A stretch of DNA of 64,000 bases from Eubacterium limosum (lineage in GTDB: Bacteria > Bacillota > Clostridia > Eubacteriales > Eubacteriaceae), in NCBI RefSeq assembly GCF_000807675.2, contig NZ_CP019962.1, forward strand, positions 372,001-436,000. Direction: 5' to 3'. Below, in pieces: positions 35,477 to 43,642 of this stretch (its first letter is position 1; every line of letters starts with the position of its first letter). A program made the translations under genes and the position numbers. Below the pieces are notes generated by a model. It made no database searches and had not been told where the DNA came from. It saw only the letters and a list, made by a program, of their open reading frames with translations.

Positions 35477-35588
35477 TTACTGTTTTTTCAGTAAATTTCT
35501 TTTTGTTTACTGAAATGATAAACCTTTTCAGATTTTTTGTCAAGGATTTTTTTATTAAATATTTTATTTTTTACTGTTTTAACAGTAA
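35477..35588. promoter_or_regulatory. Paired operators TTACTG-N6-CAGTAA
   Basis: Two palindromes, TTACTGTTTTTTCAGTAA (35477-35494) and TTACTGTTTTAACAGTAA (35571-35588), lie upstream of UroD-like gene 4, the first overlapping its -35 region (a TATACT -10 lies at 35460-35465). A half site TTTACTG lies between them (35505-35511). A like half-site pair, ACTGTTAAAAACAG, lies at 37193-37206 before the TetR gene at 37223, which may be the regulator. Confidence 0.7.
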
Positions 35589-35595
35589 AAAATAA

Positions 35596-35645
35596 CACTT
35601 TTCCTGAAAAAAAAGGCTAAGTAAAGCCCTTTTCAGAAAAAGTGC
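35596..35645 (-). terminator. Terminator after small partner 4
   Basis: GCACTTTTTCTGAAAAGGGCTT pairs with an AGCC-T8-CAGGAAAAGTG arm; T run on the minus strand, 18 bases past the stop. Confidence 0.75.
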
Positions 35646-35663
35646 CTTTTCTCTTTTCTTAAG

Positions 35664-35813
35664 CTATTGCAGCAGCCCGATGACAAAATTCATGAACGCC
35701 GCTTCATCACCCTCCCAGATTTCGCGCACCAGCGCTTCTCTTTCCGGGTCAAGGGACATGGTTTCCTTTACGTCCTCAAAGGGGAACAGCCCTGTTTTTA
35801 CATTGGTATCCAT
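35664..35813 (-). CDS. Small UroD-partner protein 4
   Basis: A 49-residue acidic protein with AGGAGGTG before the ATG, 10 bases after UroD-like gene 5. It has GLFPFEDVKETM near the N-terminus and ends EIWEGDEAAFMNFVIGLLQ, so it is the most distant member at the N-terminus but keeps the F[VI]xxL end. Confidence 0.75.
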   Translation of the reverse strand: MDTNVKTGLFPFEDVKETMSLDPEREALVREIWEGDEAAFMNFVIGLLQ

Positions 35814-35823
35814 TCTGCACCTC

Positions 35824-36963
35824 CTAGTATTTTCCATGCTCACGGACATAAGCGTTGACCGCGGTAATGTTTTCCATGTTAATATCCCGCACCGATGTGG
35901 TGATCTTGTCAAAGCCGAAGGCATAGCCGCCGCCCGGCGCCAGAATATCCATCAGCTCCTTGGTCTTATCGATACAGGCCTCTTTTGTCCCCTGGGCAAT
36001 GGTCGTCACAGGGAAAAAGCCCGTAACGCTCATGATCTTACCAAGGCGCTCCTTGATGATCCTGGGGTCCGCGTACTCAAAACGCCCCAGAATCCGCCCG
36101 GCAGGCAGCTCTTCCAGATAATCGTAGTAGCGGGTCCAGTCGCCCTCAAAGAAAATATAGAGATAATGGCCCCTTTCCACCAGCGCTTCAACCATTTTCT
36201 TAAAGGTCGGCCACCACAGCTCGCTAAAGACCTTTTCACTGAGGTAAGGCGGCATGTGCAGCGGCATAAAGACCATCTGGTCCACTGCGGGGGGCGCGAC
36301 ACAGGCCTTCTGAATCATCAGCGGCAGCAGGGCTTCGCAGGCTTCCTTTACCTCGCTCTTATGGCGGCGGATATCCTTCGAAATGCCCGTAAAGCTCCTG
36401 AGCAGATCGGCCAGGAAATCAAAGGGCGCCTCCGCCGATGCGGAAGTGATGAGCGGCAGCCCGTTATCTGCAAGTATCTGTCCCACCGCTGCGTTAAACG
36501 GCCCGAAGGTCCGGTTAAAGGTCATCATGCCTCTGGCCAGTGCCATCCCGCGGTAAGGCTCAGGCTTGTCAAAGACCTGATAGAGCCGCGGCAGGCATGT
36601 GCCCGCCAGAAAAGCGGCCGGGTTCGCGATCAGCGCTGCGTATTCCGTGTCCTCCATGGCGTGCACCTCAGGGTGCTGGACATAGCCATCCTTGCTCTGC
36701 ACAAAGGACTTGGCTTCCAGAGCGCTGTAATACCGCGGTGAACGGTAAAAAGTGCTGCGGATAAAGTCACCGTCATAAGCCGGAATGGCTCTGCCCATAG
36801 CGTCGATGATGAGGCTGGTATCCCAAAGCCCCTCAAACATGGAATACCCTGCGTACTCGATGGCCAGCTCCGGCGTGACCACATGCTCGATCGGCACATA
36901 GTCTGGTGCTTCCAGCGCCACAACCTTACGGATATTCTCAATCCGCTCCTGTTTTTGATTCAT
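35824..36963 (-). CDS. UroD-like methyltransferase-family protein 5
   Basis: A 379-residue UroD/COG0407-type protein. Segments: VQHPEV (about 93), QMVFMPLHMPPYL (about 225), FFEGDW (about 268) and LAPGGGYAFGFDKI (about 340). No H-x-C zinc motif. The ATG at 36963 is chosen because GAAAGGGG precedes it; the frame is open 8 codons further. It is divergent from a TetR gene and followed by its small partner. Together with gene 4 it forms a tandem pair, each with own partner and terminator. Confidence 0.85.
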   Translation of the reverse strand: MNQKQERIENIRKVVALEAPDYVPIEHVVTPELAIEYAGYSMFEGLWDTSLIIDAMGRAIPAYDGDFIRSTFYRSPRYYSALEAKSFVQSKDGYVQHPEVHAMEDTEYAALIANPAAFLAGTCLPRLYQVFDKPEPYRGMALARGMMTFNRTFGPFNAAVGQILADNGLPLITSASAEAPFDFLADLLRSFTGISKDIRRHKSEVKEACEALLPLMIQKACVAPPAVDQMVFMPLHMPPYLSEKVFSELWWPTFKKMVEALVERGHYLYIFFEGDWTRYYDYLEELPAGRILGRFEYADPRIIKERLGKIMSVTGFFPVTTIAQGTKEACIDKTKELMDILAPGGGYAFGFDKITTSVRDINMENITAVNAYVREHGKY

Positions 36964-37222
36964 TTGATTACCCCTTTCCCAATACAAAAATTTTATAACC
37001 GTAGAATCTCTTTAACATTTTCGGCTTTTTTAAAAATAGCCGATTTATAATTTGCATTATAGAGCCTATTCCGAGGTTTGTCAAACATTTTTATTAAAAC
37101 CTTTTATTTTTACTGTTATTTTTTCATCAAAAACCCTGCTAAAATCACGTCTTTGGGGTTTTTTAATTTTTTTCTGAACAAAGTTATGCTATACTGTTAA
37201 AAACAGCAGCAAGGAGAGACCC

Positions 37223-37885
37223 ATGGCAAAAGCAGTATCCGACAAGGGGTTAAAAACTAAAAACAGGATTCTTGAGATTGCACGGTCCGATTTTCACAGC
37301 AAGGGCTTTGCGAAAGCGTCGGTCAAGGACATCTGTGCCCAGGCCGGAATCCGTACCGGCACCTTTGCCTATTATTTTAAGACAAAGGAAGATCTGATCA
37401 AGGCTGTCTACTCAGAGCTCCACCTCCAGACCTACGCCTTTGTGGAAAACCATACCCAGTCCCAGGGCGTCAACAGCATTGAGAAGAACGCCTACACCGC
37501 GTTTCTGTACTACGGCGCAGTCTTCAAGGATGAGCCTACCGTGCGCTTCCACGCCGATACTCTCCGCCGGGAGTCCATCCAGACCTTTCTGGGCCAGAAT
37601 TTCCGTCATGTCTACCGTCAGTTCATCAACGACTGCGGCTACACCCTGAGCGACGCTGAGCTCTACACCCTCAGTCTGGCCGACCTCGGCATGCGGCGCG
37701 AGATCGTCCTGGATTTCATTGAAAACCCCAAGCCCGGGCACACCGTCTGGGGGCTCATCACCCACCTTTACCTTTATCGGAGCCGGCTTTTTAAAATTGA
37801 CGAGGACCAGATGCAGACCTACCTTTTAAGAGGCGAAAAATTTGAACAAAAATACGATCATTCAAAAATAAAACTCCTGGTCTGA
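37223..37885 (+). CDS. TetR family regulator (divergent from UroD-like gene 5)
   Basis: A 220-residue regulator. Helix-turn-helix about residues 14-58: ILEIARSDFHSKGFAKASVK, then AGIRTGTFAYYFKTKEDLIK. The ligand domain holds DLGMRREIVLDFIENPKPG (about 155), shared in pattern with the other TetR proteins here. AAGGAG lies before the ATG. An ACTGTTAAAAACAG palindrome sits in the promoter region, so it probably regulates itself and the UroD-like genes 4 and 5. Confidence 0.85.
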   Translation: MAKAVSDKGLKTKNRILEIARSDFHSKGFAKASVKDICAQAGIRTGTFAYYFKTKEDLIKAVYSELHLQTYAFVENHTQSQGVNSIEKNAYTAFLYYGAVFKDEPTVRFHADTLRRESIQTFLGQNFRHVYRQFINDCGYTLSDAELYTLSLADLGMRREIVLDFIENPKPGHTVWGLITHLYLYRSRLFKIDEDQMQTYLLRGEKFEQKYDHSKIKLLV

Positions 37886-37946
37886 TGCCGGCGCTAATAT
37901 TTACATTGACACATCAAAATTCTGCCCGGTTCAACAGGTTTATACC

Positions 37947-37975
37947 TTGTTCTCCCCTAAAATCCATGTTAAAAT
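37947..37975 (+). promoter_or_regulatory. Promoter of TetR gene at 38.0 kb
   Basis: TTGTTC, 17-base spacer, TAAAAT; about 33 bases before the start codon. Confidence 0.5.
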
Positions 37976-38008
37976 TTGGGTTAGAACTTTTTTAAAAGGA
38001 GCCCACTT

Positions 38009-38659
38009 ATGCGAAAAATGACAAAAGGCGAAATGACGAAGGAGCGTATTCTCGCAAGCGCCAAGGAGCTGTTCTACGAACAGGGCTATGACGCAACCAC
38101 CATCCAACAAATCGCGGACCGTTCCGGTACAACGCTTGGCTCTATGACCTACCATTTTGCGACCAAAGCCACCTTTGTGAGCCGTCTGTTTGACGACTAC
38201 TTTACGAATCTTGACGCAGCCATTCGCCAAAAACAATATGAACCGTGGAATTCCTTTGAGAGCCACTTCCGGCTGACCATGATCTATTATCACAACCTTT
38301 TATCAGACCCGCACACGCGGAATTTTTACTATGAGGTTTTTAAGAACGATACGCTTTTCAGCTCTCTCCACGGAAACATCAGCCAGATCTACCATGATTT
38401 TATAAGAGACTACAGCCTGCGCATCCGCCCTATCGAGTTTGACGCTATTGTGACCGCCGACTTCGGTGCCCGCCGTGAGTGCCTGCTGTCTTATTGTGAG
38501 GAGCGCCTGAAAATGCCCATCGAGGATTTCGGTATTTTTCTCCTGACCAATACCGCCCGCTGCATCGGCATTCCCGAGGCTGCCATCTATAAAACCAGCT
38601 ATCAGTCTCTGGTTTTTTACAGAAGTCATGATTTCTCAGACGTTCAGCTTTTAAAATAA
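38009..38659 (+). CDS. TetR family regulator (orphan)
   Basis: A 216-residue regulator. Helix-turn-helix about residues 12-52: ILASAKELFYEQGYDATTIQ, then SGTTLGSMTYHFATKATFVS. The ligand domain has DFGARRECLLSYCEERLK (about 151), which links it to the TetR proteins at 28.9 and 37.2 kb. AAAAGGAG precedes the ATG. It lies behind another TetR gene and convergent with the amino acid importer; no UroD-like gene is divergent from it, so its target may be in trans. Confidence 0.85.
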   Translation: MRKMTKGEMTKERILASAKELFYEQGYDATTIQQIADRSGTTLGSMTYHFATKATFVSRLFDDYFTNLDAAIRQKQYEPWNSFESHFRLTMIYYHNLLSDPHTRNFYYEVFKNDTLFSSLHGNISQIYHDFIRDYSLRIRPIEFDAIVTADFGARRECLLSYCEERLKMPIEDFGIFLLTNTARCIGIPEAAIYKTSYQSLVFYRSHDFSDVQLLK

Positions 38660-38681
38660 CAGCCTTTCCTGAACGGGGGCC

Positions 38682-38738
38682 AAAAAATACAGAAAAGTCC
38701 AAAACGCATTGTGGTTTTGGACTTTTCTGTATTTTTTA
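38682..38738. terminator. Bidirectional terminator (AATACAGAAAAGTCC type)
   Basis: A 20-bp perfect stem, AATACAGAAAAGTCCAAAAC and complement, with A/T runs on both strands between convergent genes. The AATACAGAAAAGTC arm recurs at 53161-53202, and related stems lie at 51771-51808 and 56302-56355. Confidence 0.9.
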
Positions 38739-38742
38739 TGGC

Positions 38743-39495
38743 TTATTTGCGTGTGATACTGCTTAAAAATTCCTTTGTCCGGTCATTTTTCGGGTGCTCG
38801 AAGATGTCCTCTGGCGCGCCCTCCTCCAAAATGATCCCATCGTTCATAAAGAGAATCTTGTTGGCAACCTCTCTGGCAAAGCTCATTTCATGGGTTACGA
38901 CAATCATGGTCATGTGTGCCTCGGCCAGCTGCTGCATAACGTTCAGAACCTCACCGGTCAGCTCTGGGTCCAGAGCAGAAGTGGGCTCGTCAAAGAGCAG
39001 AATATCCGGGTTCATCATAAGCGCCCGAGCAATGGCCACACGCTGTTTTTCACCACCGGAAAGGGTGGACGGCATGGCGTCGATCTTTTCCAGCAGGCCG
39101 ACCTGGGCCAGGTGCTTCTCACAGCGCTCATCCATTGCCTCGCCCTTTTCCTTTTTGACAACCTTGGGGGCAAGCTCGAGATTCTGGCGGACAGTGAGGT
39201 GCGGAAAGAGATTAAAATGCTGGAACACCATCCCCATTTTCATGATAATTGCCCGGATCTCGTTCTGTGAGGCGTAGACGCCATCCTTCATCAGGTCTTT
39301 GCCCTCCATGGTGATGGTACCGCTATCGGCCTTTTCAAGGTCGATCAAGCAGCGTAAAAGTGTCGATTTTCCAGAACCAGAGGAGCCGATCACAGCCACA
39401 ACGTCGCCCCGGTTCACCTGAAAGGAGATGCCCTTCAGCACATGATTGATGTCAAAGCTCTTGTTCAAATTGGATACATTGATGATTTCTTCCAT
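38743..39495 (-). CDS. Polar amino acid ABC importer ATPase (GlnQ type)
   Basis: A 250-residue ATP-binding subunit with Walker [10 protein letters not shown] (about residues 36-44), signature [15 protein letters not shown] (about 144) and Walker [17 protein letters not shown] (about 164). HP-loop [18 protein letters not shown] marks the amino acid (GlnQ/HisP) sub-family. Third gene of a binding protein-permease-ATPase operon. AGGAG precedes the ATG. Confidence 0.95.
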   Translation of the reverse strand: MEEIINVSNLNKSFDINHVLKGISFQVNRGDVVAVIGSSGSGKSTLLRCLIDLEKADSGTITMEGKDLMKDGVYASQNEIRAIIMKMGMVFQHFNLFPHLTVRQNLELAPKVVKKEKGEAMDERCEKHLAQVGLLEKIDAMPSTLSGGEKQRVAIARALMMNPDILLFDEPTSALDPELTGEVLNVMQQLAEAHMTMIVVTHEMSFAREVANKILFMNDGIILEEGAPEDIFEHPKNDRTKEFLSSITRK

Positions 39496-39504
39496 GACAG
39501 TCTC

Positions 39505-40161
39505 CTAAAATTCATATTTCTTTTCCAGCTTTTTAAAGATAAAGGTGAGCACAAAATTGATGACCAGATAAATCGCTGCTGCCACCACAAAGGCAAAGGG
39601 GTTGGCGTCCCGGTTCACCGCTGTTTTGGCATAGTGAATGATTTCCGCCACACCGATGGTAGTGACCAGCGCTGTATCCTTGAGCAGCGTGATGGTCTCA
39701 TTGCTGATGGAGGGCAGGCAGACCCTGATCATCTGCGGAATCACCACGCGGATCATGGTCTCAAACTTGGTCAGCCCCAGCACCTTAGACGCCTCATACT
39801 GACCCTTGTCGATGGCCAGGAGCCCGCCTCTGAAAATCTCGGCAAAATAGGCGGCGTAGTTGAGCCCAAAGGCGATACAGGCGGCCGCAAAGCGGTCAAA
39901 CACCAGAAATTTGCCAACGCCTGGCAAAAGCGGCAGGCCAAAATAGACAAACATCAGCTGCAAGAGCAGCGGCGTCCCTCTGAGGATATAAATATAGACT
40001 TCTGCAAAGCCCCGCAGCACCATAATCCTGCTTCTGGACATCAGGGTAAACAAAAATCCCAGCGGCAAGGACGAAATGATCGTTACCGCAAAAACAGCCA
40101 ATGTCACCAGACACCCCTGGAGCATTGGCGTAAGCACATTCATAAAATAGGTTGAATCCAT
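39505..40161 (-). CDS. Polar amino acid ABC importer permease (GlnP type)
   Basis: A membrane protein of about 218 residues with five or so helices and the EAA loop YEASKVLGLTKFETMIRVVIPQ (about residues 125-146). The sequence YILRGTPLLLQLMFVYFGLPLL is typical of the His/Glu/Gln/Arg permease family. The ATG at 40161 is chosen because GGGAG precedes it; the frame is open 15 codons further, over the hairpin at 40182-40214. Works as a homodimer with the ATPase. Confidence 0.9.
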   Translation of the reverse strand: MDSTYFMNVLTPMLQGCLVTLAVFAVTIISSLPLGFLFTLMSRSRIMVLRGFAEVYIYILRGTPLLLQLMFVYFGLPLLPGVGKFLVFDRFAAACIAFGLNYAAYFAEIFRGGLLAIDKGQYEASKVLGLTKFETMIRVVIPQMIRVCLPSISNETITLLKDTALVTTIGVAEIIHYAKTAVNRDANPFAFVVAAAIYLVINFVLTFIFKKLEKKYEF

Positions 40162-40181
40162 AATATCTCCCGTAATTATCA

Positions 40182-40214
40182 AATGGAGAATGGAAAGCAC
40201 TTCCATTCTCCATT
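40182..40214. repeat. Perfect 14-bp palindrome within the amino acid importer operon
   Basis: AATGGAGAATGGAA, AGCAC loop, TTCCATTCTCCATT between binding-protein and permease genes. It has no T run and probably protects the upstream message or tunes expression. The arm resembles those of the larger inverted repeat at 57911-58033. Confidence 0.75.
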
Positions 40215-40219
40215 ACTAT

Positions 40220-41035
40220 TTAGTTTCCTGTATAGAAAATGTCTTCGCCGAACCATTTCTTGGAAATCTCAGCGGCAGTGCCGTCAGCGACCATGTCGTC
40301 GATGGCTTTCTGAATTTTTCCCTGTAATTCGGTGTTGCCTTTCTTGACGGCAACCGCGTAGGTTTCCGGTGACAGGCTTTCGTCAAGGATGACATAATCG
40401 GCTTTTTCACTTGAGATGTAGTAGCGCGCGACCACAGAATCCACAATGACTGCGTCGATACGGCCAATGCCCAGATCCTGGAGGGCCGATACATTTTCAG
40501 GGTATTCGTTCATGCCTGCAACCTTGGTGTGGATGTCGTCCGCTTCAAAGGCGTCATAGGCAGAGGAGCCCTTCTGGAGGCCGACGTTCTTGCCTTCAAG
40601 GTCTGCCTTTTTAGCGATGCCGGAGTCTTTTTTAACCACGATGACCTGGTCGTTTTTCAGGTACGGCTTGGTCATCAGCATGGCTTCCTCGCGCTCCGGT
40701 GTAACGGACAGGCCGTTCCAGATGGCGTCGATATTGCCGCTGTCCAGCTCAAGCTCTTTGGTATCCCAGTTGACTACCTGCATTTTCGGTTCCATGCCCA
40801 TACGTTTGGCGGCTTCGGTGGCTAAGTCCACATCAAAACCGACAATGTTGTTCTGGTCATCACGGAAGCCCATAGGCGGGAAGGAATCGTCCAGACCAAC
40901 CACAAAGGTCGCATCGTCATTCGCACTGTTTCCTGCTGCCTGGTTGTCGTTTCCGCCGCTGCTGCTGCAGCCTGACAGCATCGTCAGGGCCAGAAGTGCA
41001 ACGAACAGTAAAGTCATCATACTTTTCTTTTTCAT
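40220..41035 (-). CDS. Polar amino acid ABC importer binding lipoprotein
   Basis: A 271-residue extracellular binding protein (SBP family 3). Signal peptide with lipobox TMLSGCSSSGG (Cys about residue 24). Family features: DDSFPPMGFRDDQNNIVGFDVDLATEAAKRMG (about 48-80) and WDTKELELDSGNIDAIWNGLSVTPERE. It binds a polar amino acid such as Gln, Cys or Arg; the exact ligand is open. AAAGGAGAG before the ATG at 41035; the frame is open 10 codons further. First gene of the importer operon. Confidence 0.9.
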   Translation of the reverse strand: MKKKSMMTLLFVALLALTMLSGCSSSGGNDNQAAGNSANDDATFVVGLDDSFPPMGFRDDQNNIVGFDVDLATEAAKRMGMEPKMQVVNWDTKELELDSGNIDAIWNGLSVTPEREEAMLMTKPYLKNDQVIVVKKDSGIAKKADLEGKNVGLQKGSSAYDAFEADDIHTKVAGMNEYPENVSALQDLGIGRIDAVIVDSVVARYYISSEKADYVILDESLSPETYAVAVKKGNTELQGKIQKAIDDMVADGTAAEISKKWFGEDIFYTGN

Positions 41036-41183
41036 TTCTCTCTCCTTTAAAATGACAGTATTCATATACCTGTATTATACACTTCATTACAGTAAAATGC
41101 TACTACAAAATGCATATTTTTTTGTTATTTATTTGTTGCGCTTATTGATTGGCCATTAGCCTCAGAGTGCCTTTTCCTCATAA

Positions 41184-41621
41184 TCAATCCTCGCCGTCCA
41201 GGGGCGAAAAGGCCGAAACCGCCTCGTAAAGCTGTTTTTCCCCACACTCCGGGCAGACACACGCCGTCAGGTCAATGGTGTCAGGATCAACCGCATCAAG
41301 CGTTTCACCGCATTCACAAATATATTCTGGCATGGTTTTCTGTCCATCGGCTTTTTCCACCGCATAGGCAAAACGCTTGTGAAAAGCGCCGCAGGCCGGG
41401 CAATGGTAAACGCCATAGCGGTAATCGGTGACGAGGGTGCCGCCCTCCTCGGTCACCATACGTTTTATCCGGGCCAGCGCCTCCGGGTCCCGGAGCAGCC
41501 TCGGCAGCACAGCGTACTCCGAATCAAAATCCGGCGCCCCGGAATGGAGCAGCCCGACCCCCAGATAAAAGTCTTTTTCATAGCTGCATTTCCGGCAGCT
41601 GATTGCCAGCGTATTTTTCAT
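41184..41621 (-). CDS. Zinc-ribbon hypothetical protein
   Basis: A 145-residue protein with four Cys pairs: CRKCSYEKDF (about 10), CPACGAFHKRF (about 76), CECGETLD (about 108) and CVCPECGEK (about 125), giving two probable zinc ribbons. The middle is helical. Function unknown. The ATG at 41621 is chosen because GGGAGG precedes it; the frame is open 14 codons further. It stands alone. Confidence 0.7.
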   Translation of the reverse strand: MKNTLAISCRKCSYEKDFYLGVGLLHSGAPDFDSEYAVLPRLLRDPEALARIKRMVTEEGGTLVTDYRYGVYHCPACGAFHKRFAYAVEKADGQKTMPEYICECGETLDAVDPDTIDLTACVCPECGEKQLYEAVSAFSPLDGED

Positions 41622-41719
41622 ATAATGTTCCTCCCGTGTTTTTATCTTTAAAGATGCAAACAATGCGGGCAGGGCGGTCTGGGCCGCTTATCGGCATTGC
41701 TTGCACCTCAAAGTGTTAT

Positions 41720-41765
41720 AAAAAAACAGGTGCGCCTGTATCACGGCGCACCTGTCTGCTTTTTC
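41720..41765. terminator. Terminator of the dha operon
   Basis: ACAGGTGCGCC, 8-base loop, GGCGCACCTGT with A/T runs on both strands, 7 bases past the dhaL stop. Confidence 0.9.
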
Positions 41766-41771
41766 GTTCTC

Positions 41772-42419
41772 TTACGGCATGTGGTTGTAGAATACTTCCA
41801 GAATTTCTGCGGAGGATGCAGCACCCGGGTCCAGATGGCCGATGGCACGTTCGCCGAGACGCATGGCTCTACCTTTGGTCGCAACGATGTTGCGGGTAGA
41901 TTCCAGGCCGTCCTTGCCGGCTTCTACTGCTTTCGCCATGGCTTCCTTCGGAGCTGCGCCGCCTTCATAGGCGGATTTTAAGGTTTCAACGGCTGGCACT
42001 AAGGTATCCAGCATTGTTTTTTCACCGGTGGTGGATTTACCACGTTTTTTAATGATGTTGACGCCGGTTTCCATCATTTCGATAAATTCGTCAAAGGTTA
42101 CACCGTCGTCCGGACCCTTTGTCTTGACCGGCAGGCCAAATTTCATGAAAAAGCTGCCGTATAACGGTCCGGAGGAGCCGCCAACCTTGTCGAGCAGTGC
42201 GGTGCCGACTTTTTTGTAAAAGCCGTTTACGCTTTCCTTCTGCCATTCGTCCAGGTTTTTATCAACTTCTCTGAAGCCAATGGACAGGTTCATACCGTGG
42301 TCGCCGTCGCCGATGGCAGAGTCCAGCTCGGTAAAGTATTCCTTGCGGTCCTCCGCCAGCTTGATCAGATCTTTTACGACATCTACAAAATACTGTTTAT
42401 CTAAAACATATTCGCTCAT
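41772..42419 (-). CDS. dhaL: Dihydroxyacetone (or tetrulose) kinase subunit DhaL
   Basis: A 215-residue ADP-binding subunit. The Mg-ADP site shows in SAIGDGDHGMNLSIGF (about residues 30-45), with the three conserved Asp/His positions, and TALLDKVGGSSGPLYGSFF (about 72-90), then KTMLDTL (about 133). It takes phosphate from DhaM and gives it to the ketose bound on DhaK. AAAAGGAG precedes the ATG. Third gene after dhaM and dhaK. A CCTGTCCTAT/ATAGGACAGG hairpin (42459-42488) lies between dhaK and dhaL. Confidence 0.95.
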   Translation of the reverse strand: MSEYVLDKQYFVDVVKDLIKLAEDRKEYFTELDSAIGDGDHGMNLSIGFREVDKNLDEWQKESVNGFYKKVGTALLDKVGGSSGPLYGSFFMKFGLPVKTKGPDDGVTFDEFIEMMETGVNIIKKRGKSTTGEKTMLDTLVPAVETLKSAYEGGAAPKEAMAKAVEAGKDGLESTRNIVATKGRAMRLGERAIGHLDPGAASSAEILEVFYNHMP

Positions 42420-42458
42420 TTTATGGTCTCCTTTTTGTTCTTATTTCACCAAATGCGC

Positions 42459-42488
42459 CCTGTCCTATCGATAGGGACATAGGACAGG
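42459..42488. repeat. Hairpin between dhaK and dhaL
   Basis: CCTGTCCTAT, 10-base loop, ATAGGACAGG. No T run, so more likely an mRNA-stabilising or processing element than a terminator. Confidence 0.6.
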
Positions 42489-42580
42489 ACGTACTTTGTG
42501 AAGTAAAGAATCCCGGACCCTGCAAAGGGCCCGAGACACGGTTAAAATTTATTCTCTCTTAATTCGTTAACGCCGGATGC

Positions 42581-43594
42581 TTATACCTGTGTGAAGTAAG
42601 GTGTGTCACATGGGTAGTCTAATAATTCTTTCAGTTCGTCATCCAGTTTACATAAAGTAACGGACATACCAGCCATATCCATGGAGCATGCGAAAGGACC
42701 AACTAAAGCTCTGTGAACCTTGATGCCTTTTTCTTCCAGGATCTGGGCAACGCGTCTGTAGCAGATATGTAAGTCAAGAACTGGAGTTGCGCCTAAGCTG
42801 TTAACCAGTACATAAACTTCATCGCCAGCTTCGTATGGCAGGTCTTTCAGGATTGGGTCCATGATTTCGTCGATAACTGCGTCAGCCGGTTCGATCTTGC
42901 CTCTTCTGACACCAGGTTCGCCGTGGATACCCATACCGATTTCCATGTCGCCGTCTTCCATGTCAAAGATTGGGCCGCCCTTAGACGGTAAGGTAGCGGA
43001 AGACATTGCAACGCCCATGCTGCGGGTGTTATCATTACATTTTGAAGCAGCAGCAACAACAGCATCCAGGTCTGCGCCCATAGCAGCTTTTGCGCCGGCA
43101 GCCTTGAATACGAAGAAGTCACCTGCAATACCACGACGGTCAGGGATATTTTCTGAGGAAACAACATCGTCTGTTACCAGAACGGTTTCAACACGGATAT
43201 CATCTTCTTCATCGGCTTTTTCTGCGCCCATGTCAAAGTTCATAACGTCGCCTGCGTAGTTACCATATAAGTAGATAACGCCCTTGCCATTGTCAACTGC
43301 TTTAGCGGCCGCATAGCATGGGTCCGGAGAAGGAGAAGTATTGATATTACCAATTACAACGCCATCTGCAAAGTTTTCACCGACATAGCCGATGAACAGC
43401 GGTTCATGACCGGAGCCACCACCAATAACAACACCAACTTTGTCTTTTGTTCCAGCATCTTTTGTCACAACGACACGGCCCTGTGCTTCTTCAAGGTCAC
43501 ACATTTTTACATAGCGGTCATGCGCTTTGACATATCCTTCCACCATTTCTTCCACTACGTCGTAGGGATCGTTGATCAAACGTTTCATTGTCAT
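42581..43594 (-). CDS. dhaK: Dihydroxyacetone (or tetrulose) kinase subunit DhaK
   Basis: A 337-residue ketose-binding subunit. GGGSGHEPLFIGYVG (about residues 57-71) forms part of the substrate site, and GMGIHGEPG (about 215-223) holds the His that binds the ketone covalently as a hemiaminal. Length and motifs are standard. AGGAGG precedes the ATG. The partner genes tpiA-like and rpiB-like suggest that the natural substrate may be a C4 ketose such as erythrulose rather than dihydroxyacetone; this is inferred. Confidence 0.95.
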   Translation of the reverse strand: MTMKRLINDPYDVVEEMVEGYVKAHDRYVKMCDLEEAQGRVVVTKDAGTKDKVGVVIGGGSGHEPLFIGYVGENFADGVVIGNINTSPSPDPCYAAAKAVDNGKGVIYLYGNYAGDVMNFDMGAEKADEEDDIRVETVLVTDDVVSSENIPDRRGIAGDFFVFKAAGAKAAMGADLDAVVAAASKCNDNTRSMGVAMSSATLPSKGGPIFDMEDGDMEIGMGIHGEPGVRRGKIEPADAVIDEIMDPILKDLPYEAGDEVYVLVNSLGATPVLDLHICYRRVAQILEEKGIKVHRALVGPFACSMDMAGMSVTLCKLDDELKELLDYPCDTPYFTQV

Positions 43595-43642
43595 GATAAA
43601 TTTCCTCCTGAAATTCTTTATTTTAACGGGTGACTCCCGTTA

